From: Thermoplasmatota archaeon
GTDB lineage: Archaea > Thermoplasmatota > JAQUQK01
Length of the DNA: 6,367 nucleotides
Direction: 5' to 3'
Assembly (NCBI GenBank): GCA_028716125.1
Contig: JAQUQK010000114.1
Coordinates: 1-6,367, forward strand
The notes under the pieces are model-generated. The model ran no database searches. It saw nothing but the letters and a program-made list of their open reading frames with translations, and was not told where the DNA came from. This document shows positions 1 to 5,628 of the stretch, piece after piece. A program made the translations under genes and the position numbers. Positions within the stretch are counted from its first letter, which is position 1; each line of letters opens with the position of its first letter.

Positions 1-638
1 GGCGGGCAGCCGCCGCACCCAGCGCATCCGTCTGACGACGGGTTCGTCGCCCAGATGTTAACATCGCAAATGACCTTGATCGCATTGCCAGAGCCAAGCC
101 CCTCGATCAGCAGGGTGTATTTTCCGCCGCCGTTGCTAAGTTCAACGGAGTCCGTGCCATCGTCGGTATAAACGTTCCTAAAAACTACATTGTTCGATTC
201 GTCAACGAGCGCAACTACTATTTCGCCAATGCCGACCGAGCTGCATCCGACTGCGTGTGAAGTGAGCGTAAGATCCATAACTATTCTCTCAGCCGTAGGA
301 ATGGACACGTCAAAATTCTTCAGCCCTCCGTTGGTCGATCCATTGGCGAACTCGGCACAGGTCGAGAAAACGGATGTGGTGCTGACTTTTGAAGCTGACC
401 CAGCATCGCCGCAATTCGAATCGTGGCTTCCGGTGCAGTTCCCGGATTTCTTGCAATCGCCGCAGGCGGTCTTGTTTCCGCAATCCCTGCAAGAGCCGTC
501 GCAGTCAGTGCACGAGCCATCACACTTGCCGCCGCATTCGGTATTCGACAGCGATGCCAGGCCTGAAGCCGAGCTTACGCATCCGGAAACTAGCACTGAT
601 GCCGCAATCGTTATTGCCAGAAGGCCAAGAAATTTCAT
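1..638 (-). CDS. Cysteine-rich secreted lipoprotein (3' end outside window)
   Basis: I read this by translating the minus strand; the frame stays open from ATG at 638-636 to the window edge (212 codons plus two bases). Residues 1-20 form a lipoprotein signal: MKFLG start, hydrophobic core, then lipobox V-S-G-C with lipidated Cys20. A Ser/Ala/Gly linker leads to a cysteine cluster (Cys35, 39, 43, 46, 50, 53, 59, 62, 68, 76) that contains a tandem heptad DGSCTDC-DGSCRDC at residues 40-53. Residues 85-198 look beta-rich, with isolated Cys94, Cys132 and Cys191. A second cluster, CAGCGGCP (Cys205, 208, 211), lies at the cut end. Role unknown: the cluster could bind metal or a cofactor, or be disulfide-knotted. 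It is divergent from a thioredoxin-CcdA gene, which makes a thiol-redox relationship plausible (inference). I do not recognise a named family. The plus-strand frame at 190-642 is its antisense shadow. Confidence 0.85.
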   Translation of the reverse strand, partial: MKFLGLLAITIAASVLVSGCVSSASGLASLSNTECGGKCDGSCTDCDGSCRDCGNKTACGDCKKSGNCTGSHDSNCGDAGSASKVSTTSVFSTCAEFANGSTNGGLKNFDVSIPTAERIVMDLTLTSHAVGCSSVGIGEIVVALVDESNNVVFRNVYTDDGTDSVELSNGGGKYTLLIEGLGSGNAIKVICDVNIWATNPSSDGCAGCGGCP

Positions 639-649
639 GTAATCCCATT

Positions 650-664
650 CTGCCGAAAAGGCAG
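650..664 (-). promoter_or_regulatory. Short inverted repeat in the lipoprotein leader
   Basis: CTGCC and GGCAG form a perfect 5-bp inverted repeat around a 5-base loop, ending 11 bases before the lipoprotein start codon. It lies between the predicted transcription start (about 666) and the ATG. It could be a leader hairpin that affects translation or a small operator. The stem is short, so chance is possible. Confidence 0.25.
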
Positions 665-686
665 CATCATTGCGTATTTGCTCTTT

Positions 687-696
687 TTTTATAAAT
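687..696 (-). promoter_or_regulatory. TATA-like box for the lipoprotein gene
   Basis: The minus strand reads ATTTATAAAA here, a good archaeal TATA box. Placing the start of transcription about 26 bases downstream gives roughly position 666, which leaves a leader of about 28 bases before the ATG at 638. The core TTATAAA is close to symmetric, so the element could also drive the divergent plus-strand gene, with a leader of about 50 bases. Seen: the sequence and spacing. Inferred: promoter activity. Confidence 0.5.
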
Positions 697-741
697 GTTA
701 TTGTTGTTTAAGGGGAAAAATGCCTGCGTTTTCAACATCAG

Positions 742-749
742 TTAAATAT
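742..749 (+). promoter_or_regulatory. Candidate TATA box for the thioredoxin-CcdA gene
   Basis: TTAAATAT lies 26 bases before the first possible start codon (768). A start of transcription about 26 bases past the box centre would fall near 770, inside or after the ATG at 768. That would favour translation from ATG 777 or 792. The alternative is the symmetric TATA element at 687-696, which would make ATG 768 usable. Confidence 0.3.
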
Positions 750-767
750 CGTTAATCAATACGCGGG

Positions 768-2141
768 ATGTTGCAGATGAACGGCCAGGAAATGCCAAAA
801 ACCGCAATCCAGCCAACCGCAAAAAGGGCAAGGCTGAAGCGCCCGGTAGCGCATTTCGTAGGCAGGAACAGGACGGTTTTTGCGATTGCACTAACTATAA
901 TGATTCTTGGCGGCATTGGCGCCGTATTGCTGATTTCGCAGAACAGAGACAATGGCGGAGATGGAACAATTGCGCCCGACTTTACGATGAAGAACGCGCG
1001 CGATGGCTCCACTTTCACTTTAAGCCAGCACCACGGAAAGCCGATACTAATAGATTTTATGGGCATAGACTGCCCTTCATGCACGAAGATGATGCCAATT
1101 CTCAAGCAGCTTTACGACCAGTATGGCGGCAAGCTTGCAATAGTTTCAGTTGACATACGCGAAGATGACTCGGAGTCAGAACTGCGCTCCCACATGGACG
1201 GCTTTGGGGCGACTTGGGCTTACGGAATAGACAAGGACGGCCAGATAAAGAAAGCGTACATGGAAGGTGGGTACTTCACGGACCCAAATGACCCAAAACA
1301 GATTGGAATTCCCGCATTCGTCTTAATTGACCAGAACGGCTATGTAATCTGGCGCGAGGTAGGGCTTGTGGCAAAGCAGGACTTCGTTTCAAATATTGAT
1401 GCAGTCATTTCAGGAAGCGCTCAGGCGATTGCAGTAAGCGGGCAGAATCTTCTCATATTTTCATACCTTCTCGGCCTCTTGATGTTTTTTGCGCCATGCG
1501 CCCTTCCCTTGCTTCCTGGATACATGGGATACTATATGTCAAAGCACGGCGACAAGGCCACTGTGCCAAGCTCAATCAAGAACGGCCTTGTTGCTGCTTC
1601 GGGAATATTTGCAATATACTTGCTTGTCGGCGGCCTTACCTCAATCGTGGGCGCCGCTGCAAGCGATATTATTCTATCAATAGTTCCATTCATCGGCGGA
1701 CTTCTGATAATTCTCGGAATATTGATGTTCTTCCATATCCAAATTCCGACGCAGTGGTTTTCCAATTTGGTTGGAAAGATAAAATCGCTGTTCGTGAAAA
1801 AGAATGCGGAAGATGGGCAGCAAGCGGCGGCAAAGCAGAAGGGGCTGTTCTCATACGGCCTTATTTACGGCTCGGCGTCCATGGGCTGCAGCATTTCCGT
1901 CTTCATAGGAATAGTAGCGGTTGCGCTCATGACCGGTCCGCTCTACGCATTCCTTGCGCTTGTTATGTTCGGCCTTGGCATGGCCACGCTGATGGTCGCA
2001 GTCACGGTAATTATAGGTCTTGCAAAGAGAGCAATCGTGCAGAAATTCGTCGGCGCAATCGGCGTGATGAACAAGATAAGCGCGCTCCTGCTTGTGGGCG
2101 TTGGCGCTTACCTGCTGATTGAATCGCTGCATATTTTCTAA
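768..2141 (+). CDS. Thioredoxin-CcdA/DsbD-like transmembrane thiol-disulfide reductase
   Basis: A 457-residue membrane protein expected to pass electrons from cytoplasmic thioredoxin across the membrane to extracytoplasmic thiols. A basic N-terminus is followed by an anchor helix (about 36-57). A TlpA/ResA-like thioredoxin domain (about 68-215) has the redox motif C102-P-S-C105 and a cis-proline in G-I-P (P182). Six CcdA-type helices (about 226-455) follow. The paired membrane cysteines of this family are visible as Cys244 in FAPCALPLLPGY and Cys374 in SMGCS. Lys-rich loops (324-358, 419-427) fit the cytoplasmic side and place the thioredoxin domain outside. The domain order is unusual: DsbD and DipZ-type fusions carry thioredoxin after the membrane domain. 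The partner could be cytochrome c maturation or disulfide repair. Start uncertain: in-frame ATGs at 768, 777 and 792; 777 has GGG nine bases upstream and fits the nearer TATA box. Confidence 0.9.
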   Translation: MLQMNGQEMPKTAIQPTAKRARLKRPVAHFVGRNRTVFAIALTIMILGGIGAVLLISQNRDNGGDGTIAPDFTMKNARDGSTFTLSQHHGKPILIDFMGIDCPSCTKMMPILKQLYDQYGGKLAIVSVDIREDDSESELRSHMDGFGATWAYGIDKDGQIKKAYMEGGYFTDPNDPKQIGIPAFVLIDQNGYVIWREVGLVAKQDFVSNIDAVISGSAQAIAVSGQNLLIFSYLLGLLMFFAPCALPLLPGYMGYYMSKHGDKATVPSSIKNGLVAASGIFAIYLLVGGLTSIVGAAASDIILSIVPFIGGLLIILGILMFFHIQIPTQWFSNLVGKIKSLFVKKNAEDGQQAAAKQKGLFSYGLIYGSASMGCSISVFIGIVAVALMTGPLYAFLALVMFGLGMATLMVAVTVIIGLAKRAIVQKFVGAIGVMNKISALLLVGVGAYLLIESLHIF

Positions 2142-2149
2142 TTTTTTTT
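2142..2149 (+). terminator. T-run terminator after the thioredoxin-CcdA gene
   Basis: Eight consecutive T residues follow the TAA stop directly, with a second TTTT shortly after (2152-2155). No stem precedes the run, which fits archaeal intrinsic termination at oligo-T. It suggests that the downstream propeller gene is transcribed separately. Confidence 0.55.
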
Positions 2150-2164
2150 GGTTTTACAATAAAG

Positions 2165-2173
2165 TTTTTAACT
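2165..2173 (+). promoter_or_regulatory. Weak TATA-like element for the first propeller gene
   Basis: TTTTTAACT lies about 31 bases before the ATG at 2200. This is the same distance as the clearer TTTTTATACG box before the paralog at 3946. The match to a TATA box is weak. TACAATAAA at 2155-2163 is an alternative. Confidence 0.25.
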
Positions 2174-2192
2174 TTCTACGGCTATTGTAGAA
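2174..2192 (+). promoter_or_regulatory. Inverted repeat just upstream of the first propeller start
   Basis: TTCTAC and GTAGAA form a perfect 6-bp inverted repeat with a 7-base spacer, ending 7 bases before the ATG at 2200. Its position near the expected transcription start would suit a repressor site or a translation-blocking leader hairpin. The paralog at 3946 has no counterpart in its upstream region. Function is inferred only from symmetry and position. Confidence 0.35.
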
Positions 2193-2199
2193 TGGTATT

Positions 2200-3876
2200 A
2201 TGAAAGTCAAAACATTTGAGCCAAGACGCATTGCGGCATTTGCTGTGATGGCATTTCTAGCGTTTTTGATTGCGCCAGCGCAAAGCGCGACAGCGGCCGC
2301 CGCGATTCATACAGAGATGCAGTTCTTTGTAACGCAGATATCAGACGCGGCTGGAGCTGGATTCGAGCCGCACATAATAGCCGGGCCCGGAATAGACGGG
2401 AAGGAATGGCTTTATACGGATTCGCCTACCGGGCTTGCTAGCGGAAGCGGCGGCAACCTCTGGATATCGAAAGACGGCGGGATGACATGGGCGTTTGTTT
2501 CCAAGGTTCCCGGAGGGACAAATCCGGGCGGCTCGGGAGACACTTACACCGCAATATCTTCTACCGGGACAATTTACTTTACAGACCTTTATCTTGCCAC
2601 CGCGACTGTCGACACATCGAAGGACGGCGGGGCGACGTGGATACAAAATCCAATCGCATCAGTTTACGTCGCCGACGATAGGCAATGGCTCGCAATGGGT
2701 CCGACAGTTGGCGGCCTTCCAGTGTCCCCGGCCCAGACAGTTTATTTTGCATTCAATCAGATTCCGCTTGGGCTTGTGATGGTAAAAAGCTATGTCACAG
2801 ACGACGCACTCGTCTGGATTCCATGCAACAACGGCATGCCAATAACGCAGAATACAGGAAGCAGGGACTACTTTGCAGTAGACCAGAAGGACGGAACGAT
2901 ATATTGTCCGAATGCGGCAGACAGCAGCGTTTACGTTTCAACAGACGGAGGATCAAGTTTCACGTCTTACCCGCTTGAAGGAATGTCGCAGAACATCTTT
3001 GTGAGCATTGATATCGATGCCGCTGGAAACGTTTATACCGCATGGACGGACCAGGCCGATATATACGTAGCAGTTTCGACGGACAAGGCAAAGACATGGA
3101 AGACGTTCGTTGCAACCGATACTCTTGGAACGCGCGTTTTGCCATGGGTTACCGCAGGAGACGCGGGAAGAATCGGACTTACATGGTATGAGACTTTGGA
3201 CGAGGGCGACTCAAACAGCCTTGATACGTCGGTTTGGAACCTTACTGCGGCGATTTGCGTGAATGCCCTTTCCGACAATCCGGCTTTTTATATTACCACC
3301 GTTCAGAATGAAGTCCACAAGGGAACGATAAGCACTGGCGGGCTCACTGGCACTTCTGATAGAGACCTCGGCGACTTCTTCACATGCGACGTCGACAAGG
3401 ACGGAAGGCTGATAATGGCTTACGGCAACGACTGGAGGGACAACGGTGAGCCGAACTCGGCCCAAGGATCGGCAGTTATGTTTGCAAAGCAGATGAGTGG
3501 CCTTTCCCTAAAAAGCACCGGGATCATTCCAGATTTCACTTTCACGCCGGCCAGCCCGACTACAAAAGACATCATAAAATTCAATGACAATTCCTCGGTT
3601 GAAAATGGAACAATCACATCCTGGCTCTGGGAGTTCGGCGACGGCAAGAACTCCACTGAGCAGAATCCGGCGCACAATTACACAACTGCCGGCACGTACA
3701 CGGTCAAGCTTACGCTGACAAGCAGCGCAGGCAAGACAGATTTTATATCCAAGCAGATTGCTGTGGAGAAAGCGCAGGAAACACCCAAGAATGGATTCAT
3801 TCCCGGATTTGAAGCGCTTGCTCTTGTGATTGGAGGGTGCGTTGCCTGTTTTACCAGAAAGCGAAGCCGAAGCTAA
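2200..3876 (+). CDS. Secreted Asp-box beta-propeller with PKD domain and PGF-CTERM anchor (paralog 1)
   Basis: A 558-residue exported protein. Signal peptide: basic start, hydrophobic core at about 11-25, cleavage probably in the Ala run before I36-H37. Residues 56-430 are a beta-propeller with Asp-boxes SKDGGMTW (90-97), SKDGGATW (140-147), STDGGSSF (247-254) and the degenerate STDKAKTW (293-300). Recurring D-x-x-G-x-I/V-Y strands suggest six or seven blades. I see no FRIP motif, so sialidase activity is not supported. A PKD domain (about 442-524) carries WLWEFGDG at 475-482. A short linker ends in the PGF-CTERM tail: P535-G-F, hydrophobic helix, RKRSRS. Known for the family: archaeosortase A cleaves this tail and the protein is lipid-anchored at the cell surface. 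Several N-x-S/T sequons (N347, N464, N469, N484, N493) could be glycosylated. Ectodomain cysteines: C209, C236, C353, C396. Ligand unknown. The start is the first ATG, with GGT just upstream. Confidence 0.92.
   Translation: MKVKTFEPRRIAAFAVMAFLAFLIAPAQSATAAAAIHTEMQFFVTQISDAAGAGFEPHIIAGPGIDGKEWLYTDSPTGLASGSGGNLWISKDGGMTWAFVSKVPGGTNPGGSGDTYTAISSTGTIYFTDLYLATATVDTSKDGGATWIQNPIASVYVADDRQWLAMGPTVGGLPVSPAQTVYFAFNQIPLGLVMVKSYVTDDALVWIPCNNGMPITQNTGSRDYFAVDQKDGTIYCPNAADSSVYVSTDGGSSFTSYPLEGMSQNIFVSIDIDAAGNVYTAWTDQADIYVAVSTDKAKTWKTFVATDTLGTRVLPWVTAGDAGRIGLTWYETLDEGDSNSLDTSVWNLTAAICVNALSDNPAFYITTVQNEVHKGTISTGGLTGTSDRDLGDFFTCDVDKDGRLIMAYGNDWRDNGEPNSAQGSAVMFAKQMSGLSLKSTGIIPDFTFTPASPTTKDIIKFNDNSSVENGTITSWLWEFGDGKNSTEQNPAHNYTTAGTYTVKLTLTSSAGKTDFISKQIAVEKAQETPKNGFIPGFEALALVIGGCVACFTRKRSRS
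3301..3335 (+). repeat. 35-bp exact match to 5041-5075 (paralog copy 1)
   Basis: This stretch, coding for the VQNEVHKGTIS segment, is identical base for base to 5041-5075, 1740 bases away. The same 1740-base offset holds from 2641 through this block, so this part of the two genes aligns without indels. It is the longest perfect match I noticed between the tandem paralogs. It may reflect strong constraint or a small gene-conversion tract. Confidence 0.8.
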
Positions 3877-3909
3877 AACATGAGCCAAAGTTACGTTTTA
3901 CAGCAAACC

Positions 3910-3919
3910 TTTTTTATAC
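3910..3919 (+). promoter_or_regulatory. TATA box for the second propeller gene
   Basis: TTTTTTATAC is the clearest TATA box in the window, preceded by an A-rich stretch (AGCAAACC) in the position of a BRE. Its centre at about 3916 predicts transcription from about 3942. That is past the TTG at 3937 and only a few bases before the ATG at 3946. The T6 run at 3910-3915 may also help end transcription from the upstream paralog. Confidence 0.6.
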
Positions 3920-3945
3920 GATAAAACACTACCGGGTTGAATAAC

Positions 3946-5607
3946 ATGCAAGATGGGCAAAATACAATTAGAGGCAGGCATTTGGTGTTTGCAGCGGCTC
4001 TGGCCGTATTGCTCTCGCTGTCAGGAATCGCGTCCGCCGCGGCAATACACACGGACATGTCGTTTTCTGTGAAGGAAATTCCAAATTCCGCAGAAGGCGG
4101 CTTCGAGCCGCACGTGCTCGCGGCCCCCGGAGTAGACGGCAAGGAATGGATATACGTCGACTCTCCAACAGGTCTTGGTGCAGTAGCAACGCCAGGCAAT
4201 CTCTGGGCATCAAAGGACGGTGGAGCGACATGGGAATACCTGAGCGCAAACAGGCCGCCAACAACCGCAGGATCCGGCGATTCGTATACGGCAGTTTCCT
4301 CGGAAGGATATATTTATGAAACAGATCTCTGGCTCGCCACGGCAACAGTCGAAACCTCAAAGGACGGCGGCGTTACATGGATACAAAATCCAGCCGCATC
4401 GGTTTATGTCGCCGACGACAGGCAATGGCTCGTAATGGGACCGACCATAGGCGGCCTTCCGGTTTCCCCGGCCCAGACCGTTTATTTCGCATTCAACCAG
4501 ATTCCCGCGGGCCTCGTGATGGTCAAGAGCTACGTGACTGATGACGCACTCGTGTGGATTCCGTGCAATAACGGCCAACCAATAACCCAAAGCGTCGGTA
4601 GCAGGGACTACTTTGCAATAGACCAGAAAGACGGCACAATATACATGCCAAACGCCGGCGACAACAGCGTTTATGTGTCGAGTGATGGTGGATCGAGTTT
4701 CACGTCATATCCGCTTGAAGGAATGAAGCAGAACATCTTTGTAAGCGTTGACGTCGACAGCGCCGGAAACGTGTATGTGGCATGGACGGACCAAGCCGAT
4801 ATGTATGTAGCAGTCTCAAATGACAAGGCCAAGACATGGAAAACCCATATGATCACCGACACGCTTGGAACGCGCGTCCTGCCATGGGTAACGGCAGGCG
4901 ATGCAGGCATGATTGGATTGACATGGTACGAGACGCTCGACGAAGGCGAATCAGACTACCTTGACACGTCGGTTTGGAACTTGACCGCGGCAGTGTGCGT
5001 CGATGCATTGTCGGACAATCCAACATTTTACATCACCACAGTTCAGAATGAAGTCCACAAGGGAACGATAAGCACCGGAGGTCTCGGCGGTGCGGCAGAC
5101 AGGGACCTTGGCGATTTCTTCACATGCGATGTAGACAAGGACGGAAAATTGATAATGGTTTACGGAAACGACTGGAAGGACAAGGGTGCGTCAAATTCCA
5201 GGCAATCTTTTGTAATGTTTGGAAAGCAAATGGAGGGGCCGTTCCTCAAGGAATCTGGAATAGAAACAAACTTCACATATTCGCCGGCCAGTCCAGTGAT
5301 AGGCGACCAGGTAAAATTCACTGACACTTCCTCGGCCGCAAACGCAACGATTTCGGGGTGGCTTTGGGAATTCGGCGACGGCAAAAACTCCACCGAGCAA
5401 AATCCAACTCACACATACTCAACTGCTGGAAAATACGACGTCACGCTGGCAGTTACTGACAATAATGGAAGGTCCGATTTGACGACAAAACAAATCACGG
5501 TAAAGAGCACTTCAGGAAACACAAACGGAGCAACGCCCGGGTTCGAAACGCTTGCGCTTTTGGCCGGCATTTTAATTGCATGCATTGCAGGAAGAGCAAA
5601 ACGCTAA
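3946..5607 (+). CDS. Secreted Asp-box beta-propeller with PKD domain and PGF-CTERM anchor (paralog 2)
   Basis: A 553-residue tandem paralog of the preceding gene with the same architecture. Signal peptide 1-31 has a likely cleavage at A-S-A before A-I-H. Asp-boxes: SKDGGATW (89-96), SKDGGVTW (138-145), SSDGGSSF (245-252), SNDKAKTW (291-298). The PKD domain lies at about 440-520, with WLWEFGDG at 472-479. The PGF-CTERM tail starts at P531-G-F and ends in GRAKR. The propeller is much better conserved between the copies than the signal peptide, linker and tail. Cys207, 351 and 394 are shared; Cys236 of paralog 1 is replaced by Met. The frame also extends to TTG 3937, but ATG 3946 is preferred: the TATA box predicts transcription from about 3942, and GGGTTGA lies five bases before the ATG, so the mRNA is near-leaderless. 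Expected to be anchored at the cell surface by archaeosortase A; ligand or enzymatic role unknown. No T-run follows, so it is probably co-transcribed with the downstream membrane gene. Confidence 0.92.
   Translation: MQDGQNTIRGRHLVFAAALAVLLSLSGIASAAAIHTDMSFSVKEIPNSAEGGFEPHVLAAPGVDGKEWIYVDSPTGLGAVATPGNLWASKDGGATWEYLSANRPPTTAGSGDSYTAVSSEGYIYETDLWLATATVETSKDGGVTWIQNPAASVYVADDRQWLVMGPTIGGLPVSPAQTVYFAFNQIPAGLVMVKSYVTDDALVWIPCNNGQPITQSVGSRDYFAIDQKDGTIYMPNAGDNSVYVSSDGGSSFTSYPLEGMKQNIFVSVDVDSAGNVYVAWTDQADMYVAVSNDKAKTWKTHMITDTLGTRVLPWVTAGDAGMIGLTWYETLDEGESDYLDTSVWNLTAAVCVDALSDNPTFYITTVQNEVHKGTISTGGLGGAADRDLGDFFTCDVDKDGKLIMVYGNDWKDKGASNSRQSFVMFGKQMEGPFLKESGIETNFTYSPASPVIGDQVKFTDTSSAANATISGWLWEFGDGKNSTEQNPTHTYSTAGKYDVTLAVTDNNGRSDLTTKQITVKSTSGNTNGATPGFETLALLAGILIACIAGRAKR
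5041..5075 (+). repeat. 35-bp exact match to 3301-3335 (paralog copy 2)
   Basis: Second copy of the identical block shared by the tandem propeller genes. It breaks off at both ends into ordinary third-position differences. Elsewhere, for example in the PKD core WLWEFGDGKNSTEQNP, the copies differ at six codons, all synonymous. Confidence 0.8.
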
Positions 5608-5615
5608 ATTTCTCT

Positions 5616-5620
5616 AGGGG
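5616..5620 (+). promoter_or_regulatory. Ribosome binding site of the downstream membrane gene
   Basis: AGGGG sits eight bases before ATG 5629, in the 21-base gap after the paralog 2 stop codon. It supports this start and translation from a shared transcript. No other in-frame start occurs between the stop at 5605-5607 and this ATG. Confidence 0.45.
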
Positions 5621-5628
5621 CGAATCGG

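Noticed and set aside
190..642. Plus-strand 150-codon open frame
   Set aside because: It lies antisense to the lipoprotein gene. The minus strand reads a signal peptide, lipobox and patterned cysteines, while this frame shows no domain or signal and low-complexity Pro/Ser/His composition.
1496..2122. Plus-strand 208-codon open frame inside the CcdA domain
   Set aside because: It overlaps the strong thioredoxin-CcdA reading frame in another phase; its Arg/Cys-rich translation is typical of a frame-shifted shadow.
3508..3888. Minus-strand 126-codon open frame
   Set aside because: Antisense to the PKD and PGF-CTERM part of paralog 1, with no recognisable domain or start signal.
2200..5607. Active sialidase (neuraminidase) annotation for the two propellers
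   Set aside because: Asp-boxes mark the fold, but they occur in many non-sialidase propellers. I see no FRIP motif and cannot place the arginine triad or the Tyr/Glu pair.
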